This document shows positions 53,870 through 63,326 of a DNA stretch of 64,000 bases, in pieces. Position numbers and translations under genes: made by a program. How positions within the stretch are numbered: the stretch's first letter is position 1; each line of letters starts with the position of its first letter. Under the pieces are notes generated by a model. It saw only the letters and a program-made list of their open reading frames with translations, was not told the origin of the DNA and made no database searches. This DNA is from Verrucomicrobium spinosum DSM 4136 = JCM 18804 (GTDB taxonomy: Bacteria > Verrucomicrobiota > Verrucomicrobiia > Verrucomicrobiales > Verrucomicrobiaceae): assembly GCF_000172155.1 (NCBI RefSeq), contig NZ_ABIZ01000001.1:7225105-7289104 (forward strand), read 5' to 3'.

Positions 53870-55735
53870 ATGTCACCAAAAAAACTCCACCCCACCACGC
53901 CCCCCAACGTCGCCCCCCTCCTCCTGCTGTGGGCACACTGGCCCGCATGGCTGGTGGGGATGATGGCCATGCTTGCTTTTGCCCTGCCCATGTCAGTCAT
54001 CATCCGGAGCATGCATGAGAATGCGCGTGAAGTAATGGAGAACTCTTTGCGGCAGGGTCTGCTCTCCTATGCACGAGCCCTGGCTGGAGTCGTCGATCCA
54101 GATCAACATTCCCAATTCACGAGAAGGGAGCAGGAGACCTCGCCCGAGTACCTTCAACAACTTGTCGCCCTGGACACGCTCAAACGGGCGCTGGATGTGA
54201 AGGGCATGGTGAAATATGTGTACACGTGCGTCCTCCATGATGGGGAGGTCAGGCTCGTTCTGGACACCACACCGGAAGGCGATGCGGATGGGGACGGTCA
54301 GGACGACAAGGCTCATATCCTGGACCCCTACCCTGAGGCATCCCACACTCTCCGCAGGACCCTTGAGAAGGGTGTCCCAGCGGTTGACTCGATCCCTTAC
54401 ACGGACCGCTGGGGCACGTTCCTCAGTGCGTACGCCCCTGTCTTCAACTCTGCCCGGGAGGTGGTGGCTTGTCTCGGCGTGGATGTGGAACTCACCGACT
54501 TCAATGCCCAGCTGGCATCTCTCCATACCGCTGAGTTGCTTCATTTTGTCGGAGCGTTTTCCCTCTCGTTGCTCGCGGGAATATTCATGTACATCTACCA
54601 CCTCCGCCTGCGGGTGGCCGTGGGGGACCTCACCACCGCAGAGATGGCAGCGCAAGCCTCCTCCCGGGCCAAGAGTGATTTCCTCGCCACCATGAGCCAC
54701 GAGTTGCGCACCCCCATGAATGCCGTATTGGGGATGATCCAGCTCCTCCAGAAGGCGAATTTGAAGCCCGTAGAGCATGAGTACCTGAAGACCGCCTATG
54801 AGGTGGGGGACCGCCTCATGACGATGATCAACGACATTCTGGACTTCTCCCAGATCGATGTCGGAACGATTGCGCTCGTGCGCGACCGCGTTGACCTGCC
54901 CGCGCTGTTGGAAGATGTGACCGCATCCGTCCGTGATGAAGCCAGATTGAGAAAGCTCGATCTCACCGCGCACATTGCCCCCGGCTGCCCCACCCTGTTC
55001 TGGGGCGACAATACGCGATTGCGACAGCTGCTACGACATGTGGTGGGAAATGCAGTAAAGTTCACCGACTCTGGCTACGTGAGAATCACAGCAAAAGTGG
55101 TGCTGCCGGGTGAGATCCAATTTAAGATTGAGGACACGGGAGTTGGCATTGGAAAGGAGAATCAGGAGGCCCTGTTTGATGCGTTCTACCAGTCCGATAG
55201 CAGCATCCGCAGACGCCATGGCGGCACTGGCCTGGGGCTGGCCATCTCCAAACGCCTGTGCGACGCCATGAAGGGGCGCATCTGGTTCGAATCCGAGGTG
55301 GGACGCGGCACGACATTCCACATTGCTCTGCCCGGTGAACCGGTGATGGAGCCCCCGCAAGGCGAAGCGAAAGCCCCTGAAGGTGCAGGCTCCCGCAGCG
55401 TCCTGCTTGCCACGGACGACGATCTTGTTCAACTTCTTGTCGCCGGTGTGGCTCGGAAGATGGAGTTGCCCATCCACTCGGTGACAACCGCCTCCGATCT
55501 GCCCGCCTCCGTTGAGGCCGAGGATGCCAGGTACGTGATGGTGGACGCATCCATTCTGGATGCGCCCACAGTCGAGTGGGTGCGCGAGCAGAGGAAGAAG
55601 ATCCGGAAGAATTCCGTGCAATATTGCCTGCTCAACGCCACCGCCGGGGACACCCGCAATGAAGCGTTTCATCATGTTCTCACCTCTCCCCTGAAACCGT
55701 CCACGATCCGGGAGACATTGACGCACCCCGTCTGA
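53870..55735 (+). CDS. Membrane sensor histidine kinase with C-terminal receiver-like domain
   Basis: Kinase of 621 residues. Helix 1 near 20-40, an extracytoplasmic sensor (about 45-220) containing the EF-hand-like loop DADGDGQDD, helix 2 near 228-250. The cytoplasmic part has HisKA (SHELRTPMN near 280), HATPase (NAVKFTDSG, DTGVGIG, GGTGLGLAISK) and a weak receiver (about 505-615) with TDDD, MVDASIL and the Lys of SPLKPS. ATG 53870 gives a natural start. It is divergent from the GT4 operon and shares its operator region. Confidence 0.9.
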   Translation: MSPKKLHPTTPPNVAPLLLLWAHWPAWLVGMMAMLAFALPMSVIIRSMHENAREVMENSLRQGLLSYARALAGVVDPDQHSQFTRREQETSPEYLQQLVALDTLKRALDVKGMVKYVYTCVLHDGEVRLVLDTTPEGDADGDGQDDKAHILDPYPEASHTLRRTLEKGVPAVDSIPYTDRWGTFLSAYAPVFNSAREVVACLGVDVELTDFNAQLASLHTAELLHFVGAFSLSLLAGIFMYIYHLRLRVAVGDLTTAEMAAQASSRAKSDFLATMSHELRTPMNAVLGMIQLLQKANLKPVEHEYLKTAYEVGDRLMTMINDILDFSQIDVGTIALVRDRVDLPALLEDVTASVRDEARLRKLDLTAHIAPGCPTLFWGDNTRLRQLLRHVVGNAVKFTDSGYVRITAKVVLPGEIQFKIEDTGVGIGKENQEALFDAFYQSDSSIRRRHGGTGLGLAISKRLCDAMKGRIWFESEVGRGTTFHIALPGEPVMEPPQGEAKAPEGAGSRSVLLATDDDLVQLLVAGVARKMELPIHSVTTASDLPASVEAEDARYVMVDASILDAPTVEWVREQRKKIRKNSVQYCLLNATAGDTRNEAFHHVLTSPLKPSTIRETLTHPV

Positions 55736-55749
55736 GGACGGGGAAGGGG

Positions 55750-56628
55750 TCAGTTGGGATGGGCGACCGCCCCCGCCCGCCCATCTCTGATGCCGGCCAG
55801 CCGCCCCCTCCGCTGCTGCCAGCGGATCTGCAAACACGATCTTAGTTCAGGCAACCGATGGTGCTGGCGACAATAGTGAAAGTCGCGAACGACATCTTTC
55901 ACCCACCCCAGCGCCATCGTCCGGTACCAACTGTCATCCCCTTCTCGCGTGTTTCCAGCCAGGCCCATGGCACGGGCATCTCCGTAGGCGCGACGGTAAC
56001 ACTGCTCTGGGGTGTAGTTGTGACTGTGCATCACCACGGACGTGGGCACATACACCACCTCGTACCCTTCTGAGAGGCACCAGCGCGTGTACTCATCATC
56101 CTCGGCATACTGGAGGTCTTCCCGGAACCCACGCTTCTCCCAAACATCTTTCCGCAGACCGCTGCTGACCATGCTGAAGAAATGGTCCCAGGTGGCCGAC
56201 TCCCTGGGTTCGCCGAAACAGCGGTCATAGTCGCATGCAAAGGGAGCCCTGCAATCCGGGCGGGGGATCTGGCGACCAAAGCAAGCTGCAACTGACTCAC
56301 GTTGCAACGGGGCTGCCAGTTCTGAAAGCCAGTTGCTTCCCTGCGGGGTCGCATCGGCATTCAAGAACAAAAGGGTCTCTGCCGCAGCCAGCCGGGCGCC
56401 CAGGTTCAGCACCCTGCTCGGGTTGTACTCTTCCGGCCGGATCTGAACGAAGTGCCGGGGCCGGGCTGCCCTGATCAACTCCTGTGATCCGTCCGAGCTG
56501 CCGCTGTCGATGACGATCAACTCCCAGTTTTGCTCGAGCTGGGCTGCAAGCGCCGGGAGGGTTTCCTTGAGCGCCCACGCCTCATTGAAGCTGCGCATGA
56601 TGATGCTGAACTGCGGGCTGGAGCTCAT
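55750..56628 (-). CDS. Family 2 glycosyltransferase
   Basis: GT-A enzyme of 292 residues. Seen: SIIMRSFNEAWALKETLPAL, VIDSGSSDGS, LFLNADATPQGSN (metal-site form NADA) and AEDDEYTRWC, giving the usual GT2 acid residues. It is likely a rhamnosyl- or other hexosyltransferase for the EPS. Its ATG overlaps the flippase stop by ATGA. The stop is 14 bp from that of the convergent kinase gene. Confidence 0.92.
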   Translation of the reverse strand: MSSSPQFSIIMRSFNEAWALKETLPALAAQLEQNWELIVIDSGSSDGSQELIRAARPRHFVQIRPEEYNPSRVLNLGARLAAAETLLFLNADATPQGSNWLSELAAPLQRESVAACFGRQIPRPDCRAPFACDYDRCFGEPRESATWDHFFSMVSSGLRKDVWEKRGFREDLQYAEDDEYTRWCLSEGYEVVYVPTSVVMHSHNYTPEQCYRRAYGDARAMGLAGNTREGDDSWYRTMALGWVKDVVRDFHYCRQHHRLPELRSCLQIRWQQRRGRLAGIRDGRAGAVAHPN

Positions 56629-58187
56629 ACAGGAAGAGTGGGGACGGCGGTGGGACGACGTTGGAGACGGCAGATGAGGATGTTACGTTCCGCGCGGGTG
56701 ATCGCTGAAAACCAGGTGCCCGCGATCGCGCTGAGTGCGACGAGGGTCCCCTCCACTCCCAACCGGACCAGCACATGACTGTGGTCAAACCAGCCCTGCC
56801 AGCGGAAAACAAACACCAGCAACAGAGCACCGGTGCAGCCAACAAGAGAAGGAACGAGGGTGCGCCCCAGCAGTGCGAGATACCCCACCCCCGCTTCCCT
56901 GGCCATCCACGGCCACAGGAAGCCCCACCCAAAAAGCAGGGTGGGAATCAAGGATCCAATGGCAACAGCCACCACACTGCGGAACTTCCAGACCAGGGTG
57001 CAGCTCACTGCCAGGTTCAACACCGCCTCTCCCACCCCCAACCACATCAGCTTCTTCTCATGCCCGGTCATCATGAAGATGCGCTTGGAAACGCTGTGAG
57101 TGATGATGGTGGTGTAGTACCAGAAGAGCAACACCTGCCCGGTCAACCAGGTCTCGAAAGCCAGGTGGGTGTCACCTGTGAGCAACTTGAGGAGGTCCTC
57201 CAAGTAGGAGGCACACAGCAGATACAGGGGGGTGGCCAGGATGATGCTCCACCTCGTGCCTCCCACGAGCAGTTCCTGAAGATCCTCCCCACGCCCGGAC
57301 GCGTGCAAATGCGCCGCCGCAGGGGAGAGCGCGTCTTGCACCTGACGGGTAAAGTCCCGGAAGACCTCTGCCACCTTCGCCCCCGCCTGATAGAGCACCA
57401 CCGCGCCCACCCCCAGTCCAGAAGTGATGACCAGCTGGTCGGTTTTTGAAAGGATCAAGTTCGTGGTGGTGCCAAGGTAGGCGTAAACGGAAAAGGCAGC
57501 CGTCTCCCGCATGGACTGCCACGAACAGTGCCGCCAGGAGATTCTCACCTGAGGCATGCTTCGCAGCGCAAAGAATGCCGCAAAGAAGTCCGGGAGAAGG
57601 GACATCCCCAGTGCGATCGACATGATGACGACAAAACTCCACTGGTAGTGGAGCGCCAGAAGCGTCAGCCCCAGGCGAATGATCAAGGCACCCGTAATGA
57701 GCCAGTTCACCAGCTGCAGCCGCTGCTGACCCCGCAAAATCTCAGGATACACCCCCATGGGAAAGGCCATCCCTATCCCGCAGAAAAACAAGATCATCAC
57801 CGTGCGAAACTCTGCGGCCCGTTGCTGAGGCACCCCAAAGGCATCCACCAACCAGGGGGCACTGATCAGGACGCTGAGGGTGAGGAGCGCTGCGACCCCC
57901 AGATACAGAAAAATAATGGTGCTCAACACCTTGCTCAAGGTCTCCCAGTTCCCCTGCACCGAGAGTTCAGCGACGCGTTTCTGCGCGGCAAAGCCAAACC
58001 CGAAATCCAACAACACCCCGTAGCCAAAGACACTCCAGAGCAAAGACCAGAAGCCGAACTCCTCCTTGTCAAAATGCTGGTAGAGAAGACGGAAGGTGAC
58101 CAGCCCAACCACCATGGCGACGACAGTTCGCACATAGTTGGAGAGCGTGTTCTTCACCAGACGACGGTGCAATTCTTCACGGTTCAT
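56625..58187 (-). CDS. Wzx-like flippase (polysaccharide transporter, MOP family)
   Basis: Polytopic protein of 520 residues with about twelve to fourteen helices. The N-terminus VKNTLSNYVRTVVAMVVGLVTFRLLYQHFDKEEFGFW is spread over the first 45 residues and is typical of MOP-family flippases (Wzx), which move lipid-linked repeat units across the inner membrane. With the Wzy-like gene at 39 kb and the PCP/OPX parts it completes a Wzx/Wzy-dependent EPS pathway. It overlaps the GT2 by ATGA and lies 25 bp after the GT4. Confidence 0.93.
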   Translation of the reverse strand: MNREELHRRLVKNTLSNYVRTVVAMVVGLVTFRLLYQHFDKEEFGFWSLLWSVFGYGVLLDFGFGFAAQKRVAELSVQGNWETLSKVLSTIIFLYLGVAALLTLSVLISAPWLVDAFGVPQQRAAEFRTVMILFFCGIGMAFPMGVYPEILRGQQRLQLVNWLITGALIIRLGLTLLALHYQWSFVVIMSIALGMSLLPDFFAAFFALRSMPQVRISWRHCSWQSMRETAAFSVYAYLGTTTNLILSKTDQLVITSGLGVGAVVLYQAGAKVAEVFRDFTRQVQDALSPAAAHLHASGRGEDLQELLVGGTRWSIILATPLYLLCASYLEDLLKLLTGDTHLAFETWLTGQVLLFWYYTTIITHSVSKRIFMMTGHEKKLMWLGVGEAVLNLAVSCTLVWKFRSVVAVAIGSLIPTLLFGWGFLWPWMAREAGVGYLALLGRTLVPSLVGCTGALLLVFVFRWQGWFDHSHVLVRLGVEGTLVALSAIAGTWFSAITRAERNILICRLQRRPTAVPTLPV

Positions 58188-58212
58188 ATGGAGGGATCAG
58201 CAAATGGTCGTT

Positions 58213-59514
58213 TCAGCAAGGAAAGCTCTGGACCTGGGAGGCTGGAGAACCAAGCCGGGCCTGATGATGATGCTCTGCCTGCTGGTAAATTTGTTCCAAC
58301 TGAGAGTGAACGGCGGACCAGTCATATCTCTCCTGGGCCTCCCTCCGCCCTGCGGAGGCGATCTTCTCCCGAAGGGCCTGGTCGGTGATCAAACGCTCCA
58401 TTTGAGCGGCAAGTTGCTCCACCGAACCTTGCGTGCCGGGATCGAAGCACAGACCATTGCACTCATCCTTGACCAAGCCCACCAGGCCTCCCACCCGACT
58501 GGCAATGACGGGGCGACTGGCGCTCCAAGCCTCCAGTACCACGATGCCGAACGGTTCATGCCTGCTGGGCAGGACGAAGGCATCGCACGCTGCATACGCG
58601 TCAGGAAGCGCCCTGTCATCGTTGCGCAGGCCGGGCAGCAAGATAACTCGATCAGCCAGTCCCGCCTGAGCCACCTCCCGGCGAATCTTCTCTGCGTACT
58701 CGGGCTGAGTTTCAGGGCCCATCAGCAGCAGGCGGGCTTCTGGCCGCCGAGCTGCCACCCGGGAGAAGGCAGCCACGAGTTCTGCCTGGTTTTTCTGAGC
58801 GTCAATCCGGCTGATATTCGCGAACAAAAACGCATCCTGAGGAATTCCGAAGCGTTTCCGGAACCGCCCCCCCTCTCCTTGGGAAAACCTCTCCACATCC
58901 ACGCCATTGGGCAGGTGAGCCACCCTCCCATGGGGCAAAGCTTGAGCAGCCGCCTCAGCCTCGCTGCGACCCACGCAAATCACCATGTCCGCCCGCTCCA
59001 ACACCTGCCTGGAACCGAAGATGGCACCAAACAGACGGCCCCATTCCATCTTGCCCCGGATGGGGCGGACCAGATCCTCCCGCTCTGCCTGGGGAACATC
59101 GAAAACCCCGCCGTGCAGTGTGACCACGAAGGGGATCCTGCGCCATCGCGCCGCGGTGGCCACTTCGCCCCCCAGACGCTTCAAGCAGTGAGCATGATAC
59201 AGTCTGACGCCAGGCTCGCGCAACAGCCCGGCAAACAAGCCGAGGGAGAGGAGGTTGCCCCCCTTTTTGTCCAGAAGCTGGATTTCGTCCTTCGAGAGGC
59301 CAAAGAATGGATAATGATGAGGATACCGCTCGACAGGGATGTTCTGGATGGTTTCACGCCTGCAGTCTGCGAGCGCCATGGACGTCACGATTTTTGGCGC
59401 ATAGCCCGCCTTCTGCTGCTGCCTCGCCACCTCCGCGACCACGGTTTCCGTGCCCCCCCATTCATGGGCGACAAACCGTCTTGGCACGTGTATGATGGAA
59501 GTTGAATTGTTCAT
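58213..59514 (-). CDS. Family 4 glycosyltransferase
   Basis: GT-B enzyme of 433 residues. The N-half has HVPRRFVAHEWGGTETVVAEVAR spread over about 8-30. The C-half has ISRIDAQKNQAELVAAFS and HEPFGIVVLEAWSASRPVIASRVGG with the E-x7-E. ATG 59514 precedes the family start; the frame is open seven codons upstream. The operator pair at 59565 and 59583 lies 50-83 bp upstream. Flippase and GT2 follow, so GT4-flippase-GT2 is one unit. Confidence 0.93.
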   Translation of the reverse strand: MNNSTSIIHVPRRFVAHEWGGTETVVAEVARQQQKAGYAPKIVTSMALADCRRETIQNIPVERYPHHYPFFGLSKDEIQLLDKKGGNLLSLGLFAGLLREPGVRLYHAHCLKRLGGEVATAARWRRIPFVVTLHGGVFDVPQAEREDLVRPIRGKMEWGRLFGAIFGSRQVLERADMVICVGRSEAEAAAQALPHGRVAHLPNGVDVERFSQGEGGRFRKRFGIPQDAFLFANISRIDAQKNQAELVAAFSRVAARRPEARLLLMGPETQPEYAEKIRREVAQAGLADRVILLPGLRNDDRALPDAYAACDAFVLPSRHEPFGIVVLEAWSASRPVIASRVGGLVGLVKDECNGLCFDPGTQGSVEQLAAQMERLITDQALREKIASAGRREAQERYDWSAVHSQLEQIYQQAEHHHQARLGSPASQVQSFPC

Positions 59515-59564
59515 AAGTCCGACTGGATTCACCATTCTTCATTCCACGGAACAATTTGTACATA

Positions 59565-59579
59565 CCCACACCTGAGGGG
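59565..59579 (+). promoter_or_regulatory. Candidate operator, site a (CCCACACCTGAGGGG)
   Basis: Dyad copy 50 bp upstream of the GT4 ATG. A second copy begins 18 bp further (site b), so the pair is on nearly the same face with a short linker. Confidence 0.6.
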
Positions 59580-59582
59580 CTC

Positions 59583-59597
59583 CCCACAAATGTGGGT
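59583..59597 (+). promoter_or_regulatory. Candidate operator, site b (CCCACAAATGTGGGT)
   Basis: The most symmetric dyad copy: CCCACA-AA-TGTGGG is a perfect 6-bp inverted repeat. Located in the divergent gap between the GT4 unit and the kinase-GT unit. Confidence 0.65.
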
Positions 59598-59708
59598 GGT
59601 TCCATCGCTCAATATGCGTTGCCATGACCACAGTTTGAGAGAGGTTAGAAGGCGGGCTGCTGAGGCCACGCCGCCGACACCCCAACCCACTGAGCCAAGA
59701 CTTACGCC

Positions 59709-62700
59709 ATGAACTCCACGTTCCTCGGGCTCCGACCGCCGCCTGGTGTGACGGCGCAACTCTTTCCGCAGTACCTTGCCTGGGACCGTAGCGGCGGGAT
59801 CGCTGCCGCCTCAGAGGAGTTGCAGACTCTTTTGGCAGAGGAAGGCGCAGGAAAAGTCGTCTCGGATCTGTTCATCGCTGAGGATGAGATGTTTCCCAAG
59901 GCCTGCGCTCCCTTGCGTCTCGTTCATCGGGAGTCTGGAAGAAGGCTGGATGGGTATTGTGTTCCTGAGCCGGACGCATCTCTGGTCTGGTTCCTTGTCG
60001 CGGCCAGGGTTGGTCGATCCACGGTGTACCCGCAGGCCAGCACGAATCTGTTTGATGTGGTGGCTGACCGCACCATAAACGGTGTCGTCATGACCGACCG
60101 GGCGGGGCGCATCCTGTGGATCAACCATAGATTCGAAAAAATCACCGGGTGGACGCTGGACGAGGTGCGGGGACTCTCCCCCGGGAGTTTTCTCCAGGGT
60201 CCCGAAACAGATCCCGCCACGGTGGACCTGATGCGGGAAAAGATCCGCACTGGACAGCCCTTTACCACCCAAGTGCTCAACTACAGGAGGAATGGAGAAC
60301 GCTACTGGCTCCATCTGGACGTCCAGCCACTGCGCGACCCATCGGGTGAAGTGACCAGCTTCCTTGCCATTGAAAACGACATCTCTCAATCCCGCCGGCA
60401 TGAGCAGAGGATAGCCGTTCAATTGGAAGTCTCCAAAATCCTCGCAGAGGCCATCAGCATTGAGCAGGCCATTCCGTTGCTCCTCGAGACCGTAGGGAAG
60501 AGTCTGGAATGGCATGCAGGTGCCGTGTGGATGAAAGACACGAAAGCCGACGAACTCATGCTCCGCGCCTTTTGGAAGAACGCTGCGGTTGAAATGCGGC
60601 CATTCGAGCAAGTCTGCCGCAGTCTGAAGGTGGTGAAGGGGCAGGGCATGCTGGGCAGGGTCTGGGAGACTGGTGTGTGTGTCTGGGAGGAGGATCTGGC
60701 CGGCAACGAGCAATGCCCGCGCAGCCAGGCACTGCAAGCCTCCGGGCTGCATGGCGCCCTTTGCTTTCCGGTGGTAAAGGACACGGAGTTTCTGGGAGCC
60801 TTTGAGTTCATCAGCACGTCTGTGGAATTCTCCGACACCGAGATGCTCGGCATCCTCAAAAGCATTGGCAGCCAAGTCGGCCAGTTCGTCGTGCGCAAAC
60901 GGGCGGAGGCGGCGCTACTGGTGGCCAACCGGCTCAACCAGGCCATTCTAGACGGCACCAGGTACTCCATCATCTCCACCGATCTCGATGGAGTGATCCA
61001 GACCTTCAATTCCGGGGCCGAATCCCTGCTGGGGTACCGAGCAGCAGAAATGGTGGGAATAAAGACGCCAGAAGTCATTCACGATGCCCGGGAGGTGGTC
61101 ATGCGGGCAGCCGCGCTGACGGCGGAACTGGGTGTGCCCGTCCCGGCGGGATTCGAAACGTTCGTGGCGAAGGCCCGCATCAGAGTGCCTGACGAGGGTG
61201 AGTGGACTTACATTCGCAAAGACGGCACCCGGCTGCCGGTGCTGCTCTCAGTGACTGGCCTCACCAATGCTGAGGGAGCTCTCACTGGATTCCTCGGAAT
61301 CGCCGCAGACATCACAGAGAGGAGACGGTTCGAGAACGAACTGCGCATGGCCAAGGAGCAGGCTGAATCTGCCAACCGGGCCAAGGGGGAATTCCTGGCA
61401 ACGATGAGTCACGAGATCCGCACGCCCATGAACGGCATCATCGGGATGTCAGGCCTGCTCCTTGAGACCAAGCTGGAGTCATCGCAGCGGGACATGGTGG
61501 ATGCCATTCGCACCAGTGGCGAGGCGCTCATGGACATCATTGAGGATATTCTGGACTTTTCCAAGATCGAGGCGCGGCGCCTGGATCTGGTGGAGGAAAC
61601 ATTTTCTCTCGATGCGGTGATCGACGGCGTGGTGGACCTCCTCAACCACAAGATCCAGTCCAAGGGGCTTACCATGGGCGTGATTCTGGATCCGGATGTT
61701 CCTCTGTCCATGAGAGGTGACGCAGGGAGGCTGCGACAAATCCTCTTCAACCTGATGGGCAACGCCTCAAAGTTCACCGACGAGGGAGAGGTCAATCTTT
61801 TCATCAGCGTGGCTCGGGGACCGGGTGGAAACAACATGCTGGAGTTCACAGTAGCGGACACGGGGATTGGCATGACGCCACAACAGATCGAGCGACTGTT
61901 TCAGCCGTTCAGCCAGGTGGACAGCTCCAGCACGCGCCGTTTCGGTGGCACGGGGCTGGGCCTGGTGATCAGCAAGCGGCTGGTGGAAATGATGGGCGGC
62001 GCCATCCATGTGGAAAGCACCCCGGGGAAAGGCTCACGATTCTTCTTCCGCCTTCCCGCCAGACACTCCGCTCCGGAGGAGCCCGGGCTCAGCTGGCCGG
62101 AGGAGGTGCGGGACATTCGCGTCCTGGTCGCAGAACCGCATCCCATTGCCATGCTCGCCGTGCGGAATGCCCTGGAGGGCCTCACTCATCGTCCAGACTC
62201 TGTATATGACGAAGAGTCCCTCACACTCGCACTTGCCGATGCGGACAAGCAATGGGACGTGCTCATTGTGGACCGCCGGCTCGCTGGAGACCACTTTACC
62301 TCTCTCATGGCCAAACAAAAAGCCGAAGGCAACGCAGCCAAGCTGATCGTCTCTGGACAGATCACGGACAGTCTGACCGACGACCGACTGGGCGACCTCA
62401 TGAACGGCCAGCTCACCCGCCCCCTGCGGCGGCTCCAGCTCCGCTCCGCGCTGATCCGCCTCATGAAACCCGCGGAGACGGAGTCCGAGAAAAACGCTGC
62501 CCCTGCCGATACCCCCAATGGGCGGGCGTCCGATCATATCCCTCACATGCTGGTGGTGGAGGACAATGAAGTGAACGCGCGACTGGCGATTCTCCTCCTG
62601 GAAAAGCTGGGTTACACGTATGAACTGGCCCGGGATGGTGCAGAAGGGCTGGATCGCTTCACCTGCGGAAAGTTTGACGCCGTACTGATGGATTGTCATA

Positions 62701-63326
62701 TGCCAGTGATGGATGGGTATGAGGCCACCCGCCGCATCCGGGCGCTGGAGGAATCAACGGACTGGCAGAGACCTCATTCGAGAATCATTGCCATGACTGC
62801 CAATGCCATGACCGGCGAGCGTGAACGCTGTCTGCTGGCCGGCATGGACGATTACCTCGCCAAGCCCCTGAAGGCCACGCTTCTGATGGAGACCCTGTCC
62901 CGAGTACCGGTGATCACCCAGCGCGAGGCGAATCCCTCTGCGGCGAGTGTGAGCGCCCATGATGAGGCCGACTGCCGTCAGGCATTGAGGCAGCTTGTAG
63001 AGGAGATCAGCCTGGAGGCCGCCGTGGAGCTTGTCGGGCGCTGGCTCCATGACGCGCCCAGCCGCATCGATGAGATGATCCGGCTGGCTGGCGGTTCCGA
63101 ACAGGCGGTGCTGAAGAGGGTCGCGCACTCCCTCAAAGGCAGCAGTTCACTCTTTGGTCTGACCAGGCTGATCAATCTATGCCACGATATGGAAAAACTG
63201 GCCGAGGCCAACATCAAGACGGGTCAAGCCCCTCTGGCTGCAGAGATGGTGGCCACGTTTGATGAAGTGGAGACATTCCTCAAAACTGAACTGGAAAAAT
63301 TCACCTCCCAGACGGGCAACCTATGA
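59709..63326 (+). CDS. Hybrid sensor histidine kinase with PAS-GAF-PAS, two receivers and HPt
   Basis: Cytoplasmic kinase of 1205 residues. Order: N-terminal PAS-like region, PAS (about 113-235, [21 protein letters not shown]), GAF (about 240-400), PAS (about 415-540), HisKA (SHEIRTPMN near 565), HATPase ([31 protein letters not shown]), a degenerate receiver (about 800-915, lacking the acidic pair and with Arg for Lys), a full receiver (about 940-1065, [21 protein letters not shown]), and a C-terminal HPt (AHSLKGSSS near 1140). It has every phosphorelay part but no DNA-binding domain. A GT4 gene overlaps its stop by ATGA. Confidence 0.95.
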   Translation: MNSTFLGLRPPPGVTAQLFPQYLAWDRSGGIAAASEELQTLLAEEGAGKVVSDLFIAEDEMFPKACAPLRLVHRESGRRLDGYCVPEPDASLVWFLVAARVGRSTVYPQASTNLFDVVADRTINGVVMTDRAGRILWINHRFEKITGWTLDEVRGLSPGSFLQGPETDPATVDLMREKIRTGQPFTTQVLNYRRNGERYWLHLDVQPLRDPSGEVTSFLAIENDISQSRRHEQRIAVQLEVSKILAEAISIEQAIPLLLETVGKSLEWHAGAVWMKDTKADELMLRAFWKNAAVEMRPFEQVCRSLKVVKGQGMLGRVWETGVCVWEEDLAGNEQCPRSQALQASGLHGALCFPVVKDTEFLGAFEFISTSVEFSDTEMLGILKSIGSQVGQFVVRKRAEAALLVANRLNQAILDGTRYSIISTDLDGVIQTFNSGAESLLGYRAAEMVGIKTPEVIHDAREVVMRAAALTAELGVPVPAGFETFVAKARIRVPDEGEWTYIRKDGTRLPVLLSVTGLTNAEGALTGFLGIAADITERRRFENELRMAKEQAESANRAKGEFLATMSHEIRTPMNGIIGMSGLLLETKLESSQRDMVDAIRTSGEALMDIIEDILDFSKIEARRLDLVEETFSLDAVIDGVVDLLNHKIQSKGLTMGVILDPDVPLSMRGDAGRLRQILFNLMGNASKFTDEGEVNLFISVARGPGGNNMLEFTVADTGIGMTPQQIERLFQPFSQVDSSSTRRFGGTGLGLVISKRLVEMMGGAIHVESTPGKGSRFFFRLPARHSAPEEPGLSWPEEVRDIRVLVAEPHPIAMLAVRNALEGLTHRPDSVYDEESLTLALADADKQWDVLIVDRRLAGDHFTSLMAKQKAEGNAAKLIVSGQITDSLTDDRLGDLMNGQLTRPLRRLQLRSALIRLMKPAETESEKNAAPADTPNGRASDHIPHMLVVEDNEVNARLAILLLEKLGYTYELARDGAEGLDRFTCGKFDAVLMDCHMPVMDGYEATRRIRALEESTDWQRPHSRIIAMTANAMTGERERCLLAGMDDYLAKPLKATLLMETLSRVPVITQREANPSAASVSAHDEADCRQALRQLVEEISLEAAVELVGRWLHDAPSRIDEMIRLAGGSEQAVLKRVAHSLKGSSSLFGLTRLINLCHDMEKLAEANIKTGQAPLAAEMVATFDEVETFLKTELEKFTSQTGNL

